This document shows positions 16,652 through 24,207 of a stretch of 64,000 bases of DNA, piece after piece. Under the pieces are notes generated by a model that saw only the letters and a list, made by a program, of their open reading frames with translations, did not search any database and was not told the origin of the DNA. Origin of the DNA: Streptomyces tsukubensis (GTDB lineage Bacteria; Actinomycetota; Actinomycetes; Streptomycetales; Streptomycetaceae); NCBI RefSeq assembly GCF_003932715.1, contig NZ_CP020700.1:2068501-2132500 (forward strand). Direction: 5' to 3'. Position numbers and translations under genes: made by a program. Each line of letters opens with the position of its first letter. The stretch's first letter is position 1.

Positions 16652-17512
16652 ATGACGCTTCAGGCTGCCCAGAAGCCTGCCGCCGACAGCAAAACGCTGT
16701 ACGGCGGCAAGGGAACCCGCCGCATCACCGTCCACGACATCGCCGCCGCCAAGGAGCGCGGCGAGAAGTGGCCCATGCTCACCGCCTACGACGCAATGAC
16801 CGCGTCCGTCTTCGACGAGGCCGGGATCCCGGTGATCCTCGTCGGCGACTCCATGGGAAACACCCACCTCGGCTACGACACGACCGTACCCGTCACGATG
16901 GACGAGATGACGCTGCTCTCCGCCGCCGTCGTCCGGGGCACCTCGCGCGCCCTCGTCGTCGGCGACCTGCCCTTCGGCTCGTACCAGGAAGGCCCCGTCC
17001 AGGCACTGCGGCACGCCACCCGCCTCGTCAAGGAGGCCGGAGTCGGCGCGGTCAAGCTCGAAGGCGGCGAGCGCTCCCTCCCGCAGACCGAGCTGATCGT
17101 GCAGGCGGGCATCCCCGTCATGTCCCACCTCGGCCTCACCCCGCAGTCCGTGAACACCATGGGGTACCGGGTGCAGGGACGCGACGACGAAGCCGCCCAC
17201 CGGCTGCTGCGGGACGCCAAGGCCGCCCAGGAAGCGGGCGCGTTCGCCGTCGTCCTCGAACTCGTCCCCGCCGAACTCGCCGCCGAAGTCACCCGCTCCC
17301 TCCACATCCCGACCATCGGCATCGGCGCGGGCGCCGGCACCGACGCGCAGGTCCTCGTCTGGACCGATATGGCCGGACTGACCGGGGGGAAGGTACCGCG
17401 GTTCACCAAGCAGTACGCCGACCTGCGGCGGACACTGGGGGACGCGGCGAAGGCATTCGCGGACGACGTCATCGGCGGAACGTTCCCTCAGGAAGAGCAC
17501 ACCTTCCACTGA
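16652..17512 (+). CDS. panB: 3-methyl-2-oxobutanoate hydroxymethyltransferase
   Basis: The product is 286 aa from ATG 16652 with AAGGAG 9 nt upstream. It is a complete PanB TIM barrel: LTAYDAMTASVFDEAGIPVI, the metal/ketoacid site VGDSMGNTHLGYDTT, GDLPFGSYQ, KLEGGER, MSHLGLTPQSV and IGIGAGAGTDAQVLV. It transfers a hydroxymethyl group from methylene-tetrahydrofolate to 2-oxoisovalerate to make ketopantoate, the first committed step to pantothenate and CoA. The N-terminal 30-residue extension (with AAQKPAADSKTLYGG) is typical of Streptomyces homologues. No other pantothenate gene is adjacent. Confidence 0.97.
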   Translation: MTLQAAQKPAADSKTLYGGKGTRRITVHDIAAAKERGEKWPMLTAYDAMTASVFDEAGIPVILVGDSMGNTHLGYDTTVPVTMDEMTLLSAAVVRGTSRALVVGDLPFGSYQEGPVQALRHATRLVKEAGVGAVKLEGGERSLPQTELIVQAGIPVMSHLGLTPQSVNTMGYRVQGRDDEAAHRLLRDAKAAQEAGAFAVVLELVPAELAAEVTRSLHIPTIGIGAGAGTDAQVLVWTDMAGLTGGKVPRFTKQYADLRRTLGDAAKAFADDVIGGTFPQEEHTFH

Positions 17513-17760
17513 TTTTCGGGGCTCGGTTCGCCTCCGGGGGGCTTGGGGGTTCACCCACGCCCCCGGGGCGTAGGGGGAAGATTTCTTCAGTCGATCGTGC
17601 TCGGCCGCTCGTTCCTCGCGGCCTGCGCGCGTTCTCCTTCCAGAAATCCGCGCCCCCCTTCGGCTCACTCGCGGAGCCATGGGCTCGGCCATCAGGTGAT
17701 CGCAGAACCTGAGGCCGGGCGCCTACGGGGCCGGGCGAACCGACACCCGGTCGTCGGGAC

Positions 17761-17811
17761 TGTCGGTCGGCTGTCGGTCGGTTGTCGGTGGCGTCCGGCA
17801 CTGTATGGGCC
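17761..17811 (+). promoter_or_regulatory. Three 11-bp direct repeats, SARP-type operator
   Basis: TGTCGGT recurs at 17761, 17772 and 17783, exactly one helical turn apart. In register, TCGGTCG, TCGGTCG and TCGGTGG resemble the SARP heptamer TCGAGSS. The last heptamer ends at 17791, about 9 bp before a possible -10 (CTGTAT, 17801-17806), which is the spacing used by SARP activators. The gene starts at ATG 17812. Confidence 0.6.
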
Positions 17812-18840
17812 ATGACGCTCATCGACACCATCCCGGACCGCACCGGGAGCACTGCCGTCGAGGTGCGGGGGCTGGTCAAGCACTACGGCGCGACCAAGGC
17901 CCTCGACGGCGTGGACCTCGACGTCCGCGAAGGAACGGTCCTCGGGGTCCTCGGTCCCAACGGGGCGGGCAAGACCACTCTCGTACGGTGTCTGTCCACC
18001 CTCGTCACCCCCGACGCGGGCACCGCCACCGTCGCCGGGTACGACGTCGTGCGCCAGCCCCGCGGACTCCGCCGGGTCATCGGGCTCACCGGACAGTACG
18101 CCTCCGTGGACGAGAAGCTGCCCGGCCGGGAGAACCTCTACATGATCGGGCGGCTGCTCGACCTCTCCCGCCGGGACGCCCGGACCCGCGCGGACGAGCT
18201 GCTGGAGCGGTTCTCGCTGACCGACGCCGCCAAACGGACCGCCGGGACGTACTCCGGCGGAATGCGCCGCCGCCTCGACCTGGCCGCGTCCCTCGTCGGA
18301 CGGCCCAGCGTGCTCTATCTCGACGAACCCACCACCGGACTCGACCCGCGGACCCGCAACGAGGTCTGGGCCGAGGTCCGGAGCATGGTCGGCGAGGGCA
18401 CCACCGTCCTCCTCACCACGCAGTACATGGAGGAGGCCGAGCAGCTCGCGCACGAGCTGACCGTGATCGACCGGGGCCGCGTCATCGAAAGCGGCCGGGT
18501 CGACCAGCTCAAGGCCAGGGTCGGCGGCCGGACGCTCCTGATCCGACCCGTGGACCCGGCGGACCTGCCCACGATGGCGCGGGTACTCGCCGAGACCGGG
18601 CTCGACGGCGTCAGCGGTTCCGCGGTCACCGACGACGGGGAGGCACTGTCCGTGCCGATCCTGGCGGACGTCCAGCTCACCGCCGTCATCGGAGTCCTGG
18701 GCTCGCACGGCTTCGGCATAGCCGACATCGGCACCCGGCTGCCCAGCCTCGACGAGGTGTTCCTGGCCATCACCGGGGCGCCCGCACACCCGGCATCGGA
18801 GGAAGCCGGCCCGGCCGGCCGGAAGGGCAGGACGGCATGA
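17812..18840 (+). CDS. ABC transporter ATPase, DrrA-type drug exporter
   Basis: The product is 342 aa from ATG 17812 (MTLIDTIPDRTGSTAVEVRG). An upstream in-frame TTG lies in the promoter repeats. It is a complete ATPase: Walker A GPNGAGKTTL, Q-loop GLTGQYASVDEKL, signature YSGGMRRRLDLAASL, Walker B VLYLDEPTTGLD and H-loop TTQYMEEAE. A C-terminal DrrA-like extension ends IGTRLPSLDEVFLAITG, typical of the daunorubicin-resistance subfamily. Its stop overlaps the permease start (ATGA). The pair should export a lipophilic drug or lipid. The convergent AfsR-type gene next door and the repeats at its promoter suggest control by that regulator. Confidence 0.93.
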   Translation: MTLIDTIPDRTGSTAVEVRGLVKHYGATKALDGVDLDVREGTVLGVLGPNGAGKTTLVRCLSTLVTPDAGTATVAGYDVVRQPRGLRRVIGLTGQYASVDEKLPGRENLYMIGRLLDLSRRDARTRADELLERFSLTDAAKRTAGTYSGGMRRRLDLAASLVGRPSVLYLDEPTTGLDPRTRNEVWAEVRSMVGEGTTVLLTTQYMEEAEQLAHELTVIDRGRVIESGRVDQLKARVGGRTLLIRPVDPADLPTMARVLAETGLDGVSGSAVTDDGEALSVPILADVQLTAVIGVLGSHGFGIADIGTRLPSLDEVFLAITGAPAHPASEEAGPAGRKGRTA

Positions 18841-19730
18841 GCAGCGGTACGCGTACGACAACGGGACCCATCACCGACAAGGAACCGGCGGCTCCCGCGA
18901 AGTACCCCGCGCCCGCCGGAACCGCACCCGCCGGGGCCGCCGGGCAGCGGCACGAACCCCGGATCGGACTCCGCTCCCATCTGCGCCACATCGGTGCACT
19001 GGCCCGGCGCAACACCCTCCAGATCAAACACGATCCGGAGTCGATGTTCGACGTCCTGCTGATGCCCGTGATCTTCACGCTGCTGTTCGTGTACGTCTTC
19101 GGCGGCGCGATCTCCGGCAAGGGCAACCAGGACGACTACGTCAACTACGTCATCCCCGGCCTGATGGCCATGATGGGCATGAACATCGCCATGGCCGTCG
19201 GCACCGGAGTCAACGACGACTTCAAGAAGGGGGTGATGGACCGCTTCCGCTCGATGCCCATCGCCCGCGCCTCGGTACTGATCGCCAAGATCGTCGTCGA
19301 GGTCGGCCGGATGACGGTCGCGATGGTGATCCTGCTGGGCATGGGCTTCCTGCTCGGCCTGGACGTCAGGACGTCCTTCCTGGAAGTGCTGGCCGCGATG
19401 GGCCTGTCCATCGTCTTCGGCGCGTCCCTGATGTGGGTCTTCATCCTGCTGGGCATCGCGATGCCCAACCCGCAGGCGGTACAGGGCGTCGCGATGCTGG
19501 TCCTGATGCCGCTGCAGTTCGGCTCCTCCATCTTCGCCCCGCCGTCGACGATGCCGGGCTGGCTGGAGACCTTCACCGAGTACAACCCGCTGTCGAACCT
19601 CGCGGACGCGGCCCGGGCCCTGGTCAACGGCGGCCCGCTCGCCGAGCCCGTCTGGGTCACGCTCGCCTGGACCCTGGCCATCACCGTCGTCACGGCACCG
19701 CTCGCGGTGGCCCGGTTCCGCAAGAGCTGA
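18837..19730 (+). CDS. ABC-2 type permease, DrrB-like
   Basis: The product is 297 aa from ATG 18837, overlapping the ATPase stop by 4 bp. A Pro/Ala-rich cytoplasmic N-terminus of about 65 residues leads into six transmembrane segments, beginning with PESMFDVLLMPVIFTLLFVY. The ABC-2 signature region NPLSNLADAARALVNGG precedes the last helix. It forms the channel of the exporter together with the upstream ATPase, probably as dimers of each. The substrate is unknown. A 42-bp perfect palindrome follows the stop. Confidence 0.93.
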   Translation: MSSGTRTTTGPITDKEPAAPAKYPAPAGTAPAGAAGQRHEPRIGLRSHLRHIGALARRNTLQIKHDPESMFDVLLMPVIFTLLFVYVFGGAISGKGNQDDYVNYVIPGLMAMMGMNIAMAVGTGVNDDFKKGVMDRFRSMPIARASVLIAKIVVEVGRMTVAMVILLGMGFLLGLDVRTSFLEVLAAMGLSIVFGASLMWVFILLGIAMPNPQAVQGVAMLVLMPLQFGSSIFAPPSTMPGWLETFTEYNPLSNLADAARALVNGGPLAEPVWVTLAWTLAITVVTAPLAVARFRKS

Positions 19731-19736
19731 CCCGGT

Positions 19737-19778
19737 GCCGTCCGGTCGGCGGTACGGCCGTACCGCCGACCGGACGGC
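19737..19778. terminator. Bidirectional terminator, 21-bp perfect inverted repeat
   Basis: GCCGTCCGGTCGGCGGTACGG (19737-19757) is followed immediately by its exact reverse complement (19758-19778). It separates the plus-strand permease from the minus-strand AfsR-type regulator and can terminate both. Confidence 0.8.
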
Positions 19779-19779
19779 A

Positions 19780-22700
19780 TCACACCAGGGCGGTGGCCTC
19801 TTCGACCGAGAGGCCGCCGCCCTCTTCGTACGCCGCCGTGAACTCCGCGTCTCCGAGGGCCGCCCGCAGCTCTGCCCCGATCAGCTCCCGGGCCTCGCGC
19901 TCCCAGGCCGGAAGGCAGGCACCGGGCAGCCGCCGTGCGTCCGCGACGGCGAGCAGGCGCGCCGCGTCACCGGCACGGCCCGGATCCACGGCGGCCAGAG
20001 TGCCCGCCACCGTCACCAGATGGGTCGCCAGGAACTGCGGGGCGATCATGGTGCTGAGGGGTTCGGCAGACATCCGCATCGCGTCCACGGCCGCTTCGTA
20101 CGCCTCCCGGTGCCGCCCGTCCTGATGGTCCAGCCAGGCGAGATAGCCCTTCACCATGCCGTGGAAGACCAGCAGCCGGCTGGCGCCGAACAACTCCATC
20201 AGTCCGGACAGCAGCTCCCGCGCCTCGTCGCGCCGCCCGGTGCGGCCCAGCCACATGCCGAGGAGGATCCGGGACACGGCGGTCGCCTCGTGGACCCGCT
20301 CCCCCTGGGCGGTCACCACGTCCCGGACGATCGCCTCGCCGCGCTCGGCCGATGCGCCGCCCAGTTCCAGCAGCGCACCGCCGAGCCGGGCCCGCAGCAC
20401 GGCCACCTGGCTGGGGGCGCCGATGCGTTCGACATAGACCATGGCCTCCTCGTAGTCCGCCACCGCCAGGGCGAAGTCACCGCGCCGCTCCCGGGCCTCC
20501 GCACGGGCCGCGAGGGCCTCCGCGGCGCCCCAGGAGTCCCCGAGCCGGGTGAAGATCTGCCGGGCTTCGTCGGCGGACACGAACGCCTCCTCGGACCAGG
20601 GCGAACGGTCGGACAGCACATTGGAGCGGAACTGGACGGCGGCCGCCAGCTCCCACTCGTACCCGTACTCCCGGCACGACCGGACCAGCGTGTCGAGCAT
20701 GTCCGGCAGCCGCGTCCCGTCGTCGGTCAGCAGAACCGCGAAGAACCACATGTTCCCCGGGAAACGGCACACCTGCGGCAGGTCCGACCGGTAGACCCGG
20801 GTGATCTGCCGCAGCCTCGCCAGGTTCTCCGGCGTGGTCCACAGATCGAAGTCGCGGTTGAGGGTCACCATGCGCAGCAGTTCGTTGCCGCGGCGTGCCT
20901 CCGCGAGCAGTTCGGGCCCCATGGGCGGCGGGGCGTCCGTGAACCGTTCGAAGAGCGGTTCCGCAGGGCCGGTCTCCGGGGCGAAGGGGTCGGGCCCCAG
21001 TTCCCGGGCGGCGGCGCACCAGTGGTGGCTCTCGGTCCGCAGGTCCTTCAACTGCCAGTACCAGCCCAGGTACATCACCAGGCAGAGCGTCTCCTGCTCG
21101 TCGCGGGCGGCGACGGCCCGGCGGAGCGCGGTGCGCAGGTTCTCGTACTCCAGGTCGAACAGCCGGAGGCCCGCGAGCTGTTCGGAACAGCGGAGCAGCG
21201 GGTCGGTGGCCCGGGCCAGCTCCCGGTAGTGGACGAGGTGGCGGCGCTCGGCGGCATCCCGTTCCCCGGCGGCGTCGAGGCGGTCGGCGGCGTACTCGGC
21301 CACGGTTTCGAGGAGGCGGTAGCGCATGGCGGAGCCGTCGCCGGGCGCGGCGACCACCAGCGACTTGTCGACCAGGCTGCCGAGGGCGGTGAGGGCGTCC
21401 GTACCGCCGCCGTCCCGAGCCCGGGGGTCGGCGCAGACGGCTTCGACGGCCGCCAGATCGCAGCCTCCGGCGAAGACGGAGAGGCGGCGCAGGACGGTGC
21501 GTTCGTGGTGGTCGAGGAGGTCCCAGGACCAGTCGACGACGGCGCGGAGGGTTTGCTGGCGGGGCAGGACGGTGCGGCTGCCGCCGGTGAGGAGGCGGAA
21601 GCGGTCGTCGAGGCGGTCGGCTATCTGGCGGGTGGTGAGCATGCGCAGGCGGGCGGCGGCGAGTTCGATGGCGAGGGGGAGGCCGTCGAGGCGGCGGCAG
21701 ATCTCGGCGGCGGCCCGCGGGTCGTCGGTGACGGTGAATCCGGGGCGGGCGGCGGCACCGCGCTCCCCCAGCAGCCGCAGCGCGGCATCCCGGTGCAGCG
21801 GACCCACCGGCCGCACCAGCTCACCGGGCACGCCCAGCGGTTCACGGCTCGTCGCCAGAACCGTCACCCCCGGACAGCTCTCCAGCACCCGCGCCACCAG
21901 CCCCGCCGCCGCACCCACCACATGCTCGCAGTTGTCCACGATCAGCAGCATCCGCCGGTACCGGCAGTGCTCCACGAGCCGTGCCAGGGGGTCGGCGGCG
22001 AGGGCTTCGGCCCGCAGTTCCTCGGAGCCCGCGCCGCGCAGCACGGTCTGCCGGGCGCCGAGGCCGAGGAGCACGGTCTCGGGGACGCTCTCGGGGTCGT
22101 CGACCGGGGCGAGTTCGGCCAGCCAGACACCGTCCGGGTAGGCGTCCGCCTCGCGTTCGCCGGCCTCCTGCGAGAGGCGGGTCTTGCCCGCGCCGCCGGT
22201 ACCGGTCAGGGTGACGAGCCGGGCGCTCCGCAGATCGTGGCGGAGCGCCCCGAGGTCGTCCTCCCGTCCGACGAACGACGTCAGCCGGGCACGCAGATTG
22301 CCACGCGCGGCGGAGGGTGCCGCCGGGGCGGGGGGCGTCGCCGGTACAGCGGGGGCCGGGGTTCCGGCGGGGGCGAGCAGCTCCGCGTACAGGGTGCGCA
22401 GCTCGGGTCCCGGGTCGGTGCCGAGGCGGCCGGCGAGCCGGGACCGTACCTCCTCGTAGGCGGCGAGGGCCTCGGCGGGCCGTCCGGTGGCTCGCAGTGC
22501 GCGGATCCGCAGCGCGTGCAGCGGCTCGTCGAGGGGGTCGGCGGCGCAGGCCGCGGCCAGCTCGGGCAGGCATTCCGCGGCCCGGCCGAGCGCCACGAGC
22601 GCGGCCAGCCGGTCCTTGACCGCGGCCCGGCGGCGGGCCTCGGCGCGGGCGGCCTCGGCCCGGCCGTCGTCGGGGAGGTCGGCGAGCGCCGGGCCGCGCC

Positions 22701-23088
22701 AGAGGGCGAGCGCCTCGTCGAGGATGCCCAGGGCCTTCACCGGGTCGTCCTCGGCGAGGGCGCGGGCCCCTTCGCCCGCGAGGCGGGTGAAGCGGTGGAG
22801 GTCGATGTCGTCCGGGTCGGCGGCGAGCCGGTAGCCACCGGCGTCGGAGGAGACCGCGGCGGCTCCGACGGCCCGCCGCAGCCGCCCGATCAGGGCTTGC
22901 AGAGCGCCCGTGGCATCGGCGGGCGGCTCTCCGGCCCAGACCTCGTCCACCAGGGTCCCCGCGGGCACGGGCCGCCCGGGGCTGAGTGCCAGCGCGCCGA
23001 GGAGCGCGCGCAGTCGGGCGCCGCCGAGGGGCACGGGGGTGCCGTCGTCGCGATGGACCTGGGTGGTGCCGAGTACGGAGTAGCGCAC
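19780..23088 (-). CDS. AfsR/SARP-family transcriptional regulator with BTAD and NB-ARC ATPase
   Basis: The product is 1102 aa from GTG 23088 (MRYSVLGTTQVHRDDGTPVP). Longer starts add an unconserved Arg/Pro stretch. Domains in order are an OmpR-type winged helix (about 5-90, RALLGALALSPGRPVPAGTL), a bacterial transcriptional activator domain (95-240), and an NB-ARC/STAND ATPase with P-loop LTGTGGAGKTRL near residue 297 and Walker B MLLIVDNCEHV near 381. A winged-helix/helical region follows, and then a TPR-like helical C-terminus (about 700-1102). Proteins of this type activate genes by binding 11-bp direct repeats at -35. The convergent drug exporter operon carries exactly such repeats, so it is the likely target. 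The ligand is unknown. Confidence 0.92.
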   Translation of the reverse strand: MRYSVLGTTQVHRDDGTPVPLGGARLRALLGALALSPGRPVPAGTLVDEVWAGEPPADATGALQALIGRLRRAVGAAAVSSDAGGYRLAADPDDIDLHRFTRLAGEGARALAEDDPVKALGILDEALALWRGPALADLPDDGRAEAARAEARRRAAVKDRLAALVALGRAAECLPELAAACAADPLDEPLHALRIRALRATGRPAEALAAYEEVRSRLAGRLGTDPGPELRTLYAELLAPAGTPAPAVPATPPAPAAPSAARGNLRARLTSFVGREDDLGALRHDLRSARLVTLTGTGGAGKTRLSQEAGEREADAYPDGVWLAELAPVDDPESVPETVLLGLGARQTVLRGAGSEELRAEALAADPLARLVEHCRYRRMLLIVDNCEHVVGAAAGLVARVLESCPGVTVLATSREPLGVPGELVRPVGPLHRDAALRLLGERGAAARPGFTVTDDPRAAAEICRRLDGLPLAIELAAARLRMLTTRQIADRLDDRFRLLTGGSRTVLPRQQTLRAVVDWSWDLLDHHERTVLRRLSVFAGGCDLAAVEAVCADPRARDGGGTDALTALGSLVDKSLVVAAPGDGSAMRYRLLETVAEYAADRLDAAGERDAAERRHLVHYRELARATDPLLRCSEQLAGLRLFDLEYENLRTALRRAVAARDEQETLCLVMYLGWYWQLKDLRTESHHWCAAARELGPDPFAPETGPAEPLFERFTDAPPPMGPELLAEARRGNELLRMVTLNRDFDLWTTPENLARLRQITRVYRSDLPQVCRFPGNMWFFAVLLTDDGTRLPDMLDTLVRSCREYGYEWELAAAVQFRSNVLSDRSPWSEEAFVSADEARQIFTRLGDSWGAAEALAARAEARERRGDFALAVADYEEAMVYVERIGAPSQVAVLRARLGGALLELGGASAERGEAIVRDVVTAQGERVHEATAVSRILLGMWLGRTGRRDEARELLSGLMELFGASRLLVFHGMVKGYLAWLDHQDGRHREAYEAAVDAMRMSAEPLSTMIAPQFLATHLVTVAGTLAAVDPGRAGDAARLLAVADARRLPGACLPAWEREARELIGAELRAALGDAEFTAAYEEGGGLSVEEATALV

Positions 23089-23316
23089 CCGGCCATTCTC
23101 CCCGCCCGGCGGGGGCTGCGGGCACCGAAGGCGGTACGGCGGGCGGGTGGCCGGAACGGGAGGCTCCCGGCGGCTGGAACGCGAGAGTGCAGGCGGGCGC
23201 CGGAACGGGAAGGTCCGGGCGGGCCGGAACCAGGGGCGTGGCCCGGTTCGTTCTCCGGGCACCGGCACCGACGGGTACGGTCGGTGACCACGCCGTCACG
23301 CCACCGGAGCCGCGCC

Positions 23317-24117
23317 ATGAGCCCAGCAGCCGCCTCTTCCCGGTCCTCCCGCCGGGTCAGCCCCGTCTTCCTCGGCATCGTCGCGGTCGGCGCGGTCGCC
23401 GGCTGGGCGGTGTGGACGGACTGGTCCGGGACCGCCGGTTTCGCGGTCTTCGTCTTCGTGACCGCCGCCTGGGTGGTCTCCCTCTGTCTGCACGAGTACG
23501 CGCACGCCCGCACGGCCCTGTACGGCGGTGATCCGACCGTCGTCGACAAGGGGTATCTGACGCTCAACCCCCTCACCTACACGCACGCGCTGACCAGCAT
23601 CGTCCTTCCGGTCCTCTTCGTGGTCCTCGGCGGTATCGGGCTGCCCGGCGGTGCGGTGTTCATCGAGCGCGGCCGGATCCCCGGGCGCTGGCGGCACAGC
23701 CTGATCTCCGCGGCGGGTCCGCTGACGAATGCGGCGTTCGCCGTGGTGTGTACGGCCCCGTTCTGGCTGCACGGTCTGGAAGGCGTCCCGCCGCTGTTCC
23801 GCCATGCTCTGGGCTTCCTGGCGCTGCTGCAGGTCACGGCCGCGATCCTGAACTTCCTGCCGGTGCCGGGGCTCGACGGGTACGGGGTGGTCGAGCCGTG
23901 GCTGTCCCCCGCGATGCGCCGCCGCCTCGCCCCGGTCGGCGCGTACGGCCTGCTGATCGTGTTCGCCCTGCTGTTCTTCGTACCGGAGGTGAACCGCGCC
24001 TTCTTCGACCTGGTGGACTGGGTGCTGCGGGGGCTGGGGGTGCCGGATCTGGAGACGGCCTGCGGCTACGACCTCTACCGCTTCTGGCAGCAGCCGCCGT
24101 CGGTGTGCACGGCCTGA
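23317..24117 (+). CDS. Site-2 protease-like membrane metallopeptidase (M50)
   Basis: The product is 266 aa from ATG 23317 (MSPAAASSRSSRRVSPVFLG). It has six hydrophobic segments, with the zinc motif HEYAH inside helix 3 (SLCLHEYAHARTALYGGDPT) and the third ligand in NFLPVPGLDGYGV in a later helix, as in the M50/rhomboid-like site-2 proteases. Such enzymes cut transmembrane substrates, for example anti-sigma factors, although many actinobacterial members have no known substrate. The N-terminal region is short and no PDZ or CBS domain is present. It is transcribed divergently from the AfsR-type gene across 228 bp. Confidence 0.88.
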   Translation: MSPAAASSRSSRRVSPVFLGIVAVGAVAGWAVWTDWSGTAGFAVFVFVTAAWVVSLCLHEYAHARTALYGGDPTVVDKGYLTLNPLTYTHALTSIVLPVLFVVLGGIGLPGGAVFIERGRIPGRWRHSLISAAGPLTNAAFAVVCTAPFWLHGLEGVPPLFRHALGFLALLQVTAAILNFLPVPGLDGYGVVEPWLSPAMRRRLAPVGAYGLLIVFALLFFVPEVNRAFFDLVDWVLRGLGVPDLETACGYDLYRFWQQPPSVCTA

Positions 24118-24142
24118 CCCCGGCACTGTGCCCGGGAATGGA

Positions 24143-24179
24143 CCCGTCCCCCGCGCCGGGTCGCGGCGCGGGGGACGGG
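24143..24179. terminator. Bidirectional hairpin between M50 peptidase and FG-GAP gene
   Basis: CCCGTCCCCCGCGCC (24143-24157) pairs with GGCGCGGGGGACGGG (24165-24179), 15 bp with a 7-nt loop. The flanking genes converge on it. Confidence 0.75.
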
Positions 24180-24207
24180 GGGTCTTCGGCAGGAGATCCC
24201 GGTGGGG

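Noticed and set aside
17812..23088. Secondary-metabolite gene cluster around the exporter and SARP-type regulator
   Set aside because: No biosynthetic enzyme (PKS, NRPS, terpene or RiPP type) lies nearby. Flanking genes are housekeeping or membrane proteins.
19735..24117. 1460-aa plus-strand open frame
   Set aside because: Only the last 266 residues (site-2 protease) are real. The remainder is antisense to the AfsR-type regulator.
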